Assembly (NCBI RefSeq): GCF_902784195.1
Contig: NZ_CACZTX010000005.1
Location: 25,026 to 89,025, forward strand
Reading direction: 5' to 3'
Origin: an uncultured Methanobrevibacter sp.
GTDB taxonomy: Archaea > Methanobacteriota > Methanobacteria > Methanobacteriales > Methanobacteriaceae
DNA: 64,000 bases
Shown here: one piece after another, positions 9,720 to 18,907 of the stretch
How positions within the stretch are numbered: the first letter of the stretch is position 1
Layout of the letters: the number at the start of each line of letters is the position of its first letter
Notes under the pieces: model-generated
What the model was told of the DNA's origin: nothing
The model's database searches: none
Seen by the model: only the letters and a program-made list of their open reading frames with translations
Translations under genes and position numbers: made by a program

Positions 9720-9734
9720 GAATTTATTCTTAAC
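9715..9734 (+). terminator. hairpin plus T-tract overlapping the ino1 stop
   Basis: GTTAAGAA and TTCTTAAC form a perfect 8-bp stem with a TTTA loop. The TAA stop (9717-9719) is inside the left arm. Long T runs follow (about 9735-9760). It looks like a Rho-independent-style terminator. Confidence 0.65.
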
Positions 9735-9963
9735 TTTTACTTTTTTTATTTTTTTAATAACTTTCTTTTTTTTTACGAATTGTCCTTATTTTACTTTTTT
9801 ATAAACTTTTTTGATCCAATACTTTAATAAATTTACTCTATTTTTAAATCACAATTAAATTTAACTAAAAATAGATAACTTTTATTAGTAGTTATAACAA
9901 TAAATAATAATATAATGTAATATAATCGTATGTGATTTAGAAATAATAAATAGAAATTTATTT

Positions 9964-9983
9964 AAAATCAAAAACGTGATTTT
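9964..9983 (+). other. short hairpin in the pycB leader
   Basis: AAAATCA and TGATTTT form a 7-bp stem around the loop AAAACG, about 50 bases before the pycB start. AT-rich TATA-like sequence lies upstream around 9900-9945. It could be a leader hairpin or an operator; the stem is short, so chance is possible. Confidence 0.35.
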
Positions 9984-10029
9984 GAATTAAATTTATCATG
10001 ATATGTAAAAATTTTAGTGAGGTGTAAAG

Positions 10030-11757
10030 ATGAAAGTGAAAATAACAGAAACCGCATTCAGAGATGCTCACCAATCCCTTTTAGCAACCAGAATGAGAAC
10101 AAGAGACATGGTTCCTATTATTGAAGAAATGGATAAAGTGGGATATCATGCAATAGAAGCATGGGGTGGAGCTACCTTTGATACTTGTATAAGATTTTTA
10201 AACGAAGACCCATGGGAAAGATTAAGAATATTGAAGGAAAACTTTACTGAAACTCCCTTGCAAATGCTCCTTAGAGGTCAAAACTTACTCGGATACAAAC
10301 ATTATGCTGATGACATTGTAACTAAATTTGTAGAAAAATCCTATGAAAACGGTATTGACATCTTTAGGATTTTCGATGCAATGAACGATATAAGGAATAT
10401 GCAACAATCCATTAAAGTAGCTAAAGAACAAGGGGCTCATGTTCAAGGAACTATCAGCTACACCATTAGCCCAGTTCATACCATTGACAAATTCGTAGAG
10501 TTTGCAAAAGAACTTGAAGCATTAGAGTGTGATTCAATAGCTATTAAGGATATGGCTGGTTTAATCACCCCATCCGTTGTATTCGAATTGGTTACAAGAT
10601 TAAAAGAAGAAACTGATCTATTAGTTAATTTACACTCACATTGTACCAGTGGTATGACTCCTATCAGTTACTATGCTGCATGTCAAGCAGGTGTTGACAT
10701 TTTAGACACCGCTATTTCACCTATCGCTTGGGGTACTTCACAACCTCCAACAGAAAGTATTGTAGCATCCTTACAAGGTACTGAATTCGACACTGGTCTT
10801 GATTTAAAAGCATTAAACCAAATTAAAAAGTATTTCGAAACCCTTAGGGAAAAATACGAAGGATACATAGATCCTATTAGTGAAAGAATCGACACTGATG
10901 TATTGATGTACCAAATCCCTGGTGGAATGCTTTCAAACTTAATTTCACAATTAAAACAGCAAAATGCATTAGACAGATACCAAGATGTATTGGAAGAAAT
11001 GCCTCGTGTAAGAAAGGATATGGGATACCCTCCACTTGTAACTCCTACAAGCCAAATCGTTGGTATTCAAGCTGTAATGAACGTTATAAATGGAGAAAGA
11101 TACAAAATCGTTTCTAACGAAGTTAAAGATTACATGAAAGGTTTCTATGGACGTGCTCCAGCACCAATCAATCAGGAAATCGCTAAAAAGATTATTGGTG
11201 ATGAAGAGCCTATTACCTGCAGACCTGCAGATTTAATTGAACCGGAATATGAAAACTTCAAAAAAGAAGGTGAAGATTTAGGAATCATCAAGAAAGAGGA
11301 AGATGTGCTTACTCTTGCAATGTTACCTCCAGTCGCTAAACAATTCCTTAAAGGCGAACTTGAAGAAGAAGCATTCCCAGAAGTCCATATTGGAAGTTCC
11401 AGTGACGATGACTTAAGTGCTATTCCAACAGAATACTCTGTAGAAGTGGATGGAGATATCTTTGATGTTAAAATCATGCCTACAGGATACATGCAAATAG
11501 GACAACAAGGCTCTGGAGACATCGGCCCAATTCCTGGTGCATTAACTGCATCCATGCAAGGTATGGTACTTAAAATCAAAGTAAACACTGGAGATAAAGT
11601 CCAAAAAGGTACTGTAGTGGCAGTTCTTGAAGCTATGAAAATGGAAAACGATATCTACGCTGAAGAAGAAGGTATTGTAGAACAAATTTTCGTAGAAGAA
11701 GGTGACACTGTCAACGCAGGTGACAACTTAATGTTGATTAAACCTTTAGACGAATAA
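10030..11757 (+). CDS. pycB: pyruvate carboxylase subunit B
   Basis: A 575-residue carboxyltransferase plus biotin-carrier subunit. With the biotin carboxylase PycA (not in this window) it makes oxaloacetate from pyruvate, feeding the incomplete reductive TCA path. The N-terminal HMGL-like domain opens with TETAFRDAHQSLLATRMRTR and has the metal-site HSHCTSGM. A conserved carboxylase domain fills the middle. The C-terminal biotinyl domain carries EAMKMEND, with the biotin Lys near residue 537. The oxaloacetate decarboxylase alpha subunit is built the same way, but a methanogen context favours pyruvate carboxylase. GAGGTG precedes the ATG. Confidence 0.92.
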   Translation: MKVKITETAFRDAHQSLLATRMRTRDMVPIIEEMDKVGYHAIEAWGGATFDTCIRFLNEDPWERLRILKENFTETPLQMLLRGQNLLGYKHYADDIVTKFVEKSYENGIDIFRIFDAMNDIRNMQQSIKVAKEQGAHVQGTISYTISPVHTIDKFVEFAKELEALECDSIAIKDMAGLITPSVVFELVTRLKEETDLLVNLHSHCTSGMTPISYYAACQAGVDILDTAISPIAWGTSQPPTESIVASLQGTEFDTGLDLKALNQIKKYFETLREKYEGYIDPISERIDTDVLMYQIPGGMLSNLISQLKQQNALDRYQDVLEEMPRVRKDMGYPPLVTPTSQIVGIQAVMNVINGERYKIVSNEVKDYMKGFYGRAPAPINQEIAKKIIGDEEPITCRPADLIEPEYENFKKEGEDLGIIKKEEDVLTLAMLPPVAKQFLKGELEEEAFPEVHIGSSSDDDLSAIPTEYSVEVDGDIFDVKIMPTGYMQIGQQGSGDIGPIPGALTASMQGMVLKIKVNTGDKVQKGTVVAVLEAMKMENDIYAEEEGIVEQIFVEEGDTVNAGDNLMLIKPLDE

Positions 11758-11777
11758 TGGTAATTATTTACCATTAT
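11754..11777 (+). terminator. hairpin plus T-tract overlapping the pycB stop
   Basis: ATAATGGTAA and TTACCATTAT pair perfectly over 10 bp with loop TTAT. The stop codon TAA (11755-11757) is in the left arm. T-rich sequence follows immediately (11779-11791). Confidence 0.7.
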
Positions 11778-12011
11778 CTTTTTATTTTTTTTAGATTGAT
11801 TTAATGTTCATTAGATTTAATCTCTTTACACCCTATTTAAAATTAAATGCTCCTTCTAAAATTAAAATCTCCTATTTAAAATTAAACAAACTATTTTTAA
11901 GAATTTATTTTCAAAACATCTGGTAAAAAGAAACTCATATAATGCCCAATTAATTCGTAAAATATGAAACTATTATATGGATGATAAAAAAATAAATGGA
12001 CAATGATAGCA

Positions 12012-12620
12012 TTATCCATTTCCAATTCCTAAAAAGAAATAATTATAAGTATTTTCTAAAGTGTCTGGAGCCATCCAAGGATATGTTTTAGCCAAGTATT
12101 CCTTTATCTCATCTGACCTGGTAATGACATCCGCCTTATTTGCAAATTTCTGAGACCTGAAATAATCATTCAAATCATCGCTGATTTCACGGGATTCCTC
12201 ATACAAATGCTCTAAATGTGCAGGGGGAATATGAGGCAATATCTCCCTAAGAATATCAATAGGAATCAAATCAAAATGGTTTGCAATTGCAAAATTAAAA
12301 ATAACATTCAATATAAGATCTTTGGTATTGAGAACAACCCTTCTTGGAATGGATTCCGCTTGTTCCTTAGAAATGACACCATCTTTTAAAGCCCTCTCTA
12401 CATCTGTTTCAACGACAATCTGAAAAGACCTATTGTACTTTCCTTGTCTTAAACGAATGGCAAATAAAACCATACAAAGAACAGACAAGACTGCAAATAT
12501 CAATGAAATGAATGAAACCAAACCAGATTGGAGCTTAAATTCATTATAAATCAATATTACAAGAGCCAATAATATAAATAATCTTGATAAAAATGCTAAA
12601 TCTATTCTTGGAATTCTCAT
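12012..12620 (-). CDS. two-helix membrane protein of unknown function
   Basis: A 202-residue protein I do not recognise. Two hydrophobic segments lie at about residues 8-28 and 32-55. They are followed by RLRQGKYNRSF and a soluble, helix-rich region with many acidic residues that includes LREILPHIPPAHLEHLYEES. GTGAAAAT precedes the ATG. It is downstream of larC on the same strand, 122 bases away, so the two may share a transcript, but nothing ties it functionally to LarC. Confidence 0.7.
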   Translation of the reverse strand: MRIPRIDLAFLSRLFILLALVILIYNEFKLQSGLVSFISLIFAVLSVLCMVLFAIRLRQGKYNRSFQIVVETDVERALKDGVISKEQAESIPRRVVLNTKDLILNVIFNFAIANHFDLIPIDILREILPHIPPAHLEHLYEESREISDDLNDYFRSQKFANKADVITRSDEIKEYLAKTYPWMAPDTLENTYNYFFLGIGNG

Positions 12621-12702
12621 ATTTTCACATATAATAATTACTGTTAGTCCATATTTAAGAATTTCTTTTTAAACTAACAATTTTTGCATAAATATATTTT
12701 CT

Positions 12703-12751
12703 ACTCTCTTTCTTTACTCTATATTCTTTAACTCTCTATTCTTTACTCTCT
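12703..12751. repeat. degenerate pyrimidine repeat at the end of larC
   Basis: Three to four irregular units of the form ACTCTCTATTCTTT, 13-15 bases each, run across the larC stop codon into the spacer. The minus strand is purine-only over long runs (GAGAGTAAAGAATA-like). It looks like a simple repeat. Confidence 0.5.
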
Positions 12752-14017
12752 GTTGTTTTCCAAATAATCACGAATCATTGTGTTTGCAACATCCCTAATT
12801 TCAATTAAAGGAATGTCCTGCTCTACAGAGATTCTGCGTAAATCCTCATATTCCGGCCTATGAGAAATAATTTCATCTCCGATCAAGCCTATCTTAAAGT
12901 TGATTGTGTAAATATGATTGCCAACATTAATATCCAAAGGAACAAATTGCCTTTCAGCCACTCCTCTATGAGTGTTTTCAGAGACTCTAATACCTAAAGT
13001 ACCTGTTTCCTTAAAGAGGATATTAACCAAATGGTCAACCAAATCAGGTTTGGAAATAATTTTAATTAAATGTCCCGGCCTATTTTTCTTCATTGTAATA
13101 GGCACCATTGAAACATCAGATGCCCCTTCAATCAACAACAAGTCAAACAGGAATCCCAATTCTTCACCGGACATATGGTCAATATTGGTTTCGATTACAG
13201 AGACCTTATGTTTTCCATTGGCATTCTTGGATTTGATGATTCTTAAAACATTAGGGAAATCGAATTCCTTTGAGCCGCAACCGTATGCAATCTCTTCAGG
13301 AGACATCATAGGGGCAAATTCCAAAAATTCGTCACAGAACTCCATATACAAAGCACAACCTGTAGGTGTTGCTAGTTCAGAATTTACCGGCCCTCCAATG
13401 CATTTAGCTTCTCCCTTTGAGAAATCACTGAAATTGCCATCATTTAATCCTTTGAGAATATCCAAGCTTGCAGGAGCTGGGACAGGAATTCTTCCATGGG
13501 CAGTTTCAACTACTCCCCCACCAACAGCAATAGGAAGACCAACTACCTTATCATTATCCATTCCCAAATCAAAGTAAGCACAAATGGAACCTAAAACATC
13601 TGCAACAGCATCTGCAGCACCAACTTCATGGAAATGAACTTCTTCAAGGCTTTTGCCATGGACGCTGGACTCTGAAATAGCTATTCTTTTAAATACCTTT
13701 TTAGCCATTTCAACCATTTCATCAGTTAAATTTTCAATATCTGCATATTTCAAGAGATCAATTTTTTCCATAAAATCTGGAAAATGAACATGATGATTGT
13801 TTTCATTATCTTCGTCTATGGTCTTTACATTACAAAATGTAGCATCAATTCCAGACTTATTTACCTTGTTTAAGGACACTTCAACCTCACCAAAGTCAAC
13901 AGCCACATCTTCCATAAGACCTTTAACCTTTTCGCCATCAGCTCCCAAATCAACAAGAGCCCCGATAATCATATTCCCAGAAATTCCTGCATTCTGAGGG
14001 TCAATAATATAAACCAT
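12743..14017 (-). CDS. larC: LarC-like nickel insertion protein
   Basis: A 424-residue member of the LarC family. In lactic acid bacteria LarC places nickel into the pincer cofactor of lactate racemase. Conserved blocks include AGISGNMIIGALVDLGAD, HFHEVGAADAVADVLGS, GRIPVPAPASLDIL, ELATPTGCALY, YGCGSKEFDFPNVLR and ETNIDHMSGEELGFLFD. The His-rich linker of many homologues is reduced to a short NNHHVHF. It is one uninterrupted frame, unlike the frameshifted larC1/larC2 of some bacteria. No larA, larB or larE is in the window, so its client is open. Nickel handling for methanogen enzymes is a speculative alternative. Confidence 0.85.
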   Translation of the reverse strand: MVYIIDPQNAGISGNMIIGALVDLGADGEKVKGLMEDVAVDFGEVEVSLNKVNKSGIDATFCNVKTIDEDNENNHHVHFPDFMEKIDLLKYADIENLTDEMVEMAKKVFKRIAISESSVHGKSLEEVHFHEVGAADAVADVLGSICAYFDLGMDNDKVVGLPIAVGGGVVETAHGRIPVPAPASLDILKGLNDGNFSDFSKGEAKCIGGPVNSELATPTGCALYMEFCDEFLEFAPMMSPEEIAYGCGSKEFDFPNVLRIIKSKNANGKHKVSVIETNIDHMSGEELGFLFDLLLIEGASDVSMVPITMKKNRPGHLIKIISKPDLVDHLVNILFKETGTLGIRVSENTHRGVAERQFVPLDINVGNHIYTINFKIGLIGDEIISHRPEYEDLRRISVEQDIPLIEIRDVANTMIRDYLENNRE

Positions 14018-14258
14018 AAAATTACTTCCTTAAGCTTAAATTCTAATATTAAAATTAATCTCTAAAAAATTCTCTAAAATACTATATATAATTACAATTA
14101 AATAATATTTGTTATAAAAATATATTCATTAATATTCATATAATAAATAATCAATTTTTATAGAAAACGATTAATTATAGAAAACAGTTAATAGATAAGC
14201 AATCTGAAATTAGAAAAATAAAGTATAATCTTCAAAGCAATTGAAAAGAGGAATTTAA

Positions 14259-15470
14259 TTGTCTAAAAAAAGCAAAAGCAAAAAGAACAATAAGAAAATC
14301 CAAAGCATCAAAAACAAGCTTGCAAATGGTGAATTGATTAAAAACGAAGATGCTTTATACATCAATAATCCAGATTATTTTTTAACATTCAGTGATTTGG
14401 AAATAAGTGATGGGATTGACATTATAGAAAATATCATGGTCTTGTCCGATAATTACATAAGTTTCAATAGAGAAAATGAGGATGAACCATTAAATGATGT
14501 TGAATTAATGGAAATCACTGAAGAATATAAGGAAAATAATGATATTGATGGAGGGTATATCGCTCAAAGCTTTGATAAAATAGATTTTATAAGCAATACC
14601 TATGAAGATATAACTGTCATTACTGTAATTTCCAATGACCTTGAAGTTCAGGATTTTTACAATGACCTGAAAGTGCTTAACAGCTGGAAAGGATTTGAGA
14701 ATGCTAAAGTTGACTTTGGACAAATAATTCTATTGAATCATGCATTTAGTCCTAAATTGCTCATACAACTTTATAAGGTAGCAACTAAACAAAAAGCAAA
14801 ATTCTTTGAATCCCTTCACTTGCCAGCCCATATTAATCATATCCTAAACAACAATGATTTCTTGGTTATTGCATCCAATCTTCCAGAAGAAACTTTAGAT
14901 CAAGATTACATAATGGAAATTGGTTTAGACATTACAAATATGGAATATGAGGATGATGACATAGATTTGGATGAATTTATAGAAAGAATTGAAGATGCAG
15001 TGGTCATTAGTTGTGAGGATGCATTGGAAAAGATTAATTTAAACATTGGAATACTTGATTATCTTGTCAGCAAAGGAATCCAAATTGGAGATATGATTGA
15101 AGTTGGAATGAGTCTTTTGGAAAACATTGAAGAAAGTGAGGAGTTGAAAGAAAGATTTGAAAAGCAATTGCTTAAGTCAATAAGCGATAATAACATCAAT
15201 GCACTATTGATTTCAGCAATTGGACTTGAGGAAGACCTTCAAAAAGGAAGAGTCCGTGAAATAAACCTAAATGAAAAATTAGTTCATTTCTATCCTGATG
15301 AGCTTATCGGCGCAACAATTGCAAACCAAATCGCTGGAACAAAAGCTTTACTGAATTTCAGAAGATACTCAAAAGAAAAGCCAGGCATCTTATACGGCTT
15401 AGGACCAATTTTATCAAACACATTTGCGGGTTTGATTGCAGGATGCATGACAAAAATACTCGAAGAATAA
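14259..15470 (+). CDS. cbiS: CbiS-like fusion: degenerate CbiZ domain plus CobZ alpha-ribazole phosphatase domain
   Basis: A 403-residue protein with a TTG start preceded by AGAGGAA. Residues from about 260 match the PgpA/CobZ fold (LDYLVSKGIQIGDMIEVGMS, then ALLISAIGLEEDLQKGR, DELIGATIANQIAGTKALL, KPGILYGLGPILSNTFAGLI); CobZ removes phosphate from alpha-ribazole phosphate. The preceding part, FGQIILLNHAFSPKLLIQLY...ATKQKAKFF...NNNDFLVIAS, lines up with the C-terminal part of CbiZ, the adenosylcobinamide amidohydrolase. The usual glycine-rich TGTGTD-like segment is replaced by ILNNND. The fusion order is that of CbiS. The CbiZ half may be inactive. cobS follows 50 bases downstream. The alignment is from memory. 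Confidence 0.6.
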   Translation: MSKKSKSKKNNKKIQSIKNKLANGELIKNEDALYINNPDYFLTFSDLEISDGIDIIENIMVLSDNYISFNRENEDEPLNDVELMEITEEYKENNDIDGGYIAQSFDKIDFISNTYEDITVITVISNDLEVQDFYNDLKVLNSWKGFENAKVDFGQIILLNHAFSPKLLIQLYKVATKQKAKFFESLHLPAHINHILNNNDFLVIASNLPEETLDQDYIMEIGLDITNMEYEDDDIDLDEFIERIEDAVVISCEDALEKINLNIGILDYLVSKGIQIGDMIEVGMSLLENIEESEELKERFEKQLLKSISDNNINALLISAIGLEEDLQKGRVREINLNEKLVHFYPDELIGATIANQIAGTKALLNFRRYSKEKPGILYGLGPILSNTFAGLIAGCMTKILEE

Positions 15471-15520
15471 ATTTCTAATGATTATTGATGATTTATTAAA
15501 GAATTGATGGATTTGAAAAT

Positions 15521-16357
15521 ATGAAAGATCAAAATAATGATGACTACTTTGAAAAACAAAGCCCTTCAACATTACGTTCAATTGGAGGATTATTGACTTT
15601 TTCAACAATACTTCCTTTAAACGTTTACACAACTATAGATGAAATGGCAAAATTGACCTGGTTTTGGCCAGTTTTAAATGGGCTTATAGGATTAATGGCC
15701 ACAATTATTGCATTCATATTAGCAAAATTCATACATTTTGACCCATTATTAGTTGCTGCAATAGTCTATGGATTCTTATTATTGATTAATGGATATAATC
15801 ATTTTGATGGATTGATGGACTTTGGAGATGGGGTGATGGTCCACGGCCCCCCAGAGAAAAAGTTAAGCATTATGAAAGATCCCATGACTGGTGTCGGCGG
15901 AATAGCTACAGGATTTATTGTAGGAACAATCACAATTGCGGCATTTAGTTCCTTAATTAACTATGCATATGCAGTTAGCTTTAATATTCTTTTATTAATT
16001 ATAGTGGCAGAAATCTCTGCAAAAATAGGCTTAACAACTTGTTGCATAAGCTCCCAAGCATCAGAAGATGGAATCGGCAAATATTTCATCAAGTACATGA
16101 ACTTGAAGAATTATGTTATTGGATTAATTATTTGCTTTATAATTTCTGTAGCATTAAGTTTAGGCCCTGGAATCCACATAGGACTTTTAGGCATCATTGG
16201 AGGAGCATTCGGTGGAGCATTAACAGCATTGCTTGCTAAGAAACATCTTAAAATTGCAAATGGAGATGTTCTTGGAACTTCTAATGAATTAGGCCGACTT
16301 TTCTCATTACTCGCTATGTTAGTATTTATTTCAATGAATTTCAGTACTTTAATTTAA
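15521..16357 (+). CDS. cobS: adenosylcobinamide-GDP ribazoletransferase (cobalamin synthase)
   Basis: A 278-residue membrane enzyme joining adenosylcobinamide-GDP and alpha-ribazole in the last steps of cobamide assembly. Recognisable parts are GGLLTFSTILPLN near the N-terminus, the Asp-rich NGYNHFDGLMDFGDGVMVHG (about residues 88-107) and MKDPMTGVGGIATGF. About six to seven hydrophobic helices are present. It follows the CbiS-like gene, whose phosphatase domain would act on the same ribazole branch. The product supplies MtrA and, by family knowledge, Mmp10. Confidence 0.9.
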   Translation: MKDQNNDDYFEKQSPSTLRSIGGLLTFSTILPLNVYTTIDEMAKLTWFWPVLNGLIGLMATIIAFILAKFIHFDPLLVAAIVYGFLLLINGYNHFDGLMDFGDGVMVHGPPEKKLSIMKDPMTGVGGIATGFIVGTITIAAFSSLINYAYAVSFNILLLIIVAEISAKIGLTTCCISSQASEDGIGKYFIKYMNLKNYVIGLIICFIISVALSLGPGIHIGLLGIIGGAFGGALTALLAKKHLKIANGDVLGTSNELGRLFSLLAMLVFISMNFSTLI

Positions 16358-16458
16358 ATTATAAATTTAATAAAAAAACTTAAGAATTATAAATAATTAA
16401 ACATTGAAAAATAAAAAATTAAAATTATCAAATTATCTTATTGTAAAAGAGTGAAACA

Positions 16459-17013
16459 ATGAATATAAATGTATTAAGATTAGACCACAGAATAGGAAGA
16501 GACACACGTATTACAACCCATGTATGTTTAACTGCAAGAGCTTTTGGTGCAAGTAAAGTATGGTTAGCAGGAGAAGAAGACCACAGCATGATGAAAAGCG
16601 TAAGAGATATTGCAGACAGATGGGGAGGAGACTTTGAAATTGAATATAACAATTCATATATGGAAGTTATAATGAACTGGAGAGAAAATGGAGGAAAAAT
16701 AGTTCATTTGACCATGTATGGCTCACAAGCTCATGAAATTGTAGATGAAGTGCGTGAAACCAGTGATGATATACTAATCATCGTTGGTGGAGCAAAAGTT
16801 CCTACAAAAGTTTATAAAAATGCTGATTGGAATGTGTCTGTAACAACACAACCTCATTCTGAAGTTGCAGCACTAGCAATTTTCCAACATCTTTTGATGG
16901 AAGGAAAGGAATTTGATTTGGAATTTGAAAATCCTGTATTTGAAGTCATTCCAACAGCTCATGGAAAAACTGTAAACATCCATGATGAAAATAGAAAAAT
17001 CAACAAAGAATAA
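16459..17013 (+). CDS. trm56: tRNA (cytidine(56)-2'-O)-methyltransferase
   Basis: A 184-residue archaeal SPOUT methyltransferase that methylates the ribose of C56 in the T-loop of tRNA using SAM. Family blocks are INVLRLDHRIGRDTRITTHV, the knot-region IVHLTMYGSQAHEI, LIIVGGAKVPTKVYKNADW and TTQPHSEVAALAIF. Its length equals that of the characterised Pyrococcus enzyme. The ATG follows GAGTGA. It converges with the DUF763 gene across a shared hairpin. Confidence 0.92.
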   Translation: MNINVLRLDHRIGRDTRITTHVCLTARAFGASKVWLAGEEDHSMMKSVRDIADRWGGDFEIEYNNSYMEVIMNWRENGGKIVHLTMYGSQAHEIVDEVRETSDDILIIVGGAKVPTKVYKNADWNVSVTTQPHSEVAALAIFQHLLMEGKEFDLEFENPVFEVIPTAHGKTVNIHDENRKINKE

Positions 17014-17056
17014 TTAGTGAAAATAACCAATAAAAAAAAAATAACCTATAAAGAAG

Positions 17057-17082
17057 AATAAATTATTTCACAATAATTTATT
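17057..17082. terminator. hairpin between convergent trm56 and DUF763 genes
   Basis: AATAAATTATT and AATAATTTATT form a perfect 11-bp stem around TCAC. It sits in the 89-base gap between two convergent stop codons, so it could serve both. T runs on either side are modest. Confidence 0.5.
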
Positions 17083-17102
17083 TATCTTTACCACCATAAC
17101 AC

Positions 17103-18224
17103 CTAAGAAATAAAATCATCCAAACGTTTTAAAGCTTTCATTTTATCATATTTATCTAATTTTGCTTGATAAAGAGCATCCTTTACAGTTGCTATGGAAT
17201 GGTCGTAAACATCCCTGTCTACAGGATATGGAAAACCGTCTTTTCCACCATGACTAAATGAATATTTTACAGGATCTTTCCAACTTGCAGGCTCACCAAA
17301 GACTAAATCTGAAATTAAAGCAAGGGCCCTTATTTTTTTAGGACCAATGCCTTGAAGCAAAATCAAGTCTTCATACTTTTCAGGTTGTATTTCCCAAGCA
17401 TTCTTTAAAACTTCAAATTCCTTATCTGATAAATCCATATCCAATACCTGATGATGCTCCGGCAGTGTCAATGAGTTTGCTTCATTGATGCTAAAGTCTG
17501 TCAAAAGGAGTTGATTAGAATCTTTTCTTTTGAAATAACTCCTTAAATGGTCAGGGTTATCATTAATCAAATCAACACTGATTTTTTGTGCTTCAACACT
17601 ATCCTTTGAAGCCATATTCAAGGCTTCAGTCTCTTTCTTATCACAGGATATTCCATTATGAGGGTCCTCTAAGAAACTTGCAACATTTTCACCCATCCAA
17701 TGGTAACGCCTTGCATATTTTGTTGCAGTGTTCATTCCTTGCTGTACAACTGCCCAATCCCCTTTTTCAGTGATAAAGAAGTTATGGACATATAAATTAT
17801 AGCCATCCTGTAAGCATGAGTTATCCACCTTTGCAGACAATTTGCTTGAATGAATCATATCTTCAACATTAGAGCTTTTAAGATTGAATATTTCTCCTGC
17901 CCTTTCAATTCCTTGAGGAGTTTTTCTAGAAGCGGTTCCTTTACCTCCAGAGATATATATTCCATGCTTTTCCGGATCAATTGAGGATTTTAATGCACCA
18001 AGGGTGGTTGTAGTTGTTCCAGAGGAATGCCAATCAAAACCAATTACACATGAAAATGCTTGGAACCAATAAGGGTCAGATATTCGATTTAGGAATTCAT
18101 TAGTCCCATATTCTTCTATTACCACTTCAGAAATTGCACCGGATAATTTAGTCATCCTATCAAATAACCATCTTGGCGTATGCCCTCCATGCAGTGGCAG
18201 ATTAGTTGTTCCTCTTCGTTGCAT
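17103..18224 (-). CDS. DUF763 family protein
   Basis: A 373-residue member of the archaeal/bacterial DUF763 family. The start MQRRGTTNLPLHGGHTPRWL and FDWHSSGTTTTTLGALK are diagnostic. YISGGKGTASRKTPQGI, the long NVEDMIHSSKLSAKVDNSCL and the C-terminal FPYPVDRDVYD are also family features. LLQGIGPKKIRALALISDLV resembles a helix-hairpin-helix DNA-binding motif, which is why the family is often suggested to act in DNA repair. No activity is proven to my knowledge. AGGGG precedes the ATG. Confidence 0.88.
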   Translation of the reverse strand: MQRRGTTNLPLHGGHTPRWLFDRMTKLSGAISEVVIEEYGTNEFLNRISDPYWFQAFSCVIGFDWHSSGTTTTTLGALKSSIDPEKHGIYISGGKGTASRKTPQGIERAGEIFNLKSSNVEDMIHSSKLSAKVDNSCLQDGYNLYVHNFFITEKGDWAVVQQGMNTATKYARRYHWMGENVASFLEDPHNGISCDKKETEALNMASKDSVEAQKISVDLINDNPDHLRSYFKRKDSNQLLLTDFSINEANSLTLPEHHQVLDMDLSDKEFEVLKNAWEIQPEKYEDLILLQGIGPKKIRALALISDLVFGEPASWKDPVKYSFSHGGKDGFPYPVDRDVYDHSIATVKDALYQAKLDKYDKMKALKRLDDFIS

Positions 18225-18406
18225 TAAAATACCCCTAAAAAAAGTTCTAATTAATATTATCTAAAAAATAGTATATAAAATTAAAAAGAGCATTTGAAAA
18301 ATAATACGAGAAATAATAAAAAAAAATAATGAAAAAATATAAGAAAAAATGAGAGAAGGTGTGAAAAAATATTCTTTTAAACAATCCAATAGGAGAAATA
18401 AAAAAA

Positions 18407-18907
18407 TTATAAAGATTCGCCATGCGCAATAGCTACAATACCGGGAATGTCTTTAACTTCTAATTCAAAGAAAGCCTCCATTCCTTCCTCTTCATAAGCT
18501 ACACATTTTTTGGAAATGACATTATTGGTAAGTAGTGCAGCTACAGGAGGAGTGACAATAAAAACAGAATTATATTTATCTAAACTATCCTTTGTTTCAT
18601 CAGATAAAGATCCTTTTCCTATATGAAACTTCACCCCCGCTTGGGATAATGTCGGAATTGATGATTCTATTTCTGCTTTATTGCTTGTGGTTGGAGCAAT
18701 TCCTGCAACACTAAATGCAGTATGCATAATAGCCATGCCCTCAAAATCAAAAGGATACTTATCAGTATCATCGTTCTCAATAGATTTGGCTAATTTTGGT
18801 AAAACCGCATCCCTACCGCAATACATTAAGCCAGATAGAGATACCTTATCCCCAACTTTCAAATCATTTATGACATCATCACTAATGGGAGTTTGTATTT
18901 TTTTCAT
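18407..18907 (-). CDS. fumB: fumarate hydratase, beta subunit (class I, C-terminal type)
   Basis: About 166 residues, the C-terminal subunit of a two-part Fe-S fumarase that interconverts fumarate and malate. Family marks are KVGDKVSLSGLMYCGRDAV, AGIAPTTSNKAEIESSIP and KFHIGKGSL. The partner alpha subunit is not here, as is common in methanogens. The longer frame begins with TTG at 18946 and has an atypical N-terminus. The ATG at 18907 (MKKIQTPI) matches homologues, though no clear ribosome site precedes it. It functions with pyruvate carboxylase in the reductive TCA branch. Confidence 0.88.
   Translation of the reverse strand: MKKIQTPISDDVINDLKVGDKVSLSGLMYCGRDAVLPKLAKSIENDDTDKYPFDFEGMAIMHTAFSVAGIAPTTSNKAEIESSIPTLSQAGVKFHIGKGSLSDETKDSLDKYNSVFIVTPPVAALLTNNVISKKCVAYEEEGMEAFFELEVKDIPGIVAIAHGESL

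Noticed and set aside
11172..11588. 138-residue frame antisense to pycB
   Set aside because: A shadow of the pycB biotin-domain region; no ribosome site or family similarity.
12972..13577. 201-residue frame antisense to larC
   Set aside because: It lies fully inside larC, which has clear family motifs; the antisense translation has no recognisable fold and is Ser/Pro-rich as expected for a shadow.
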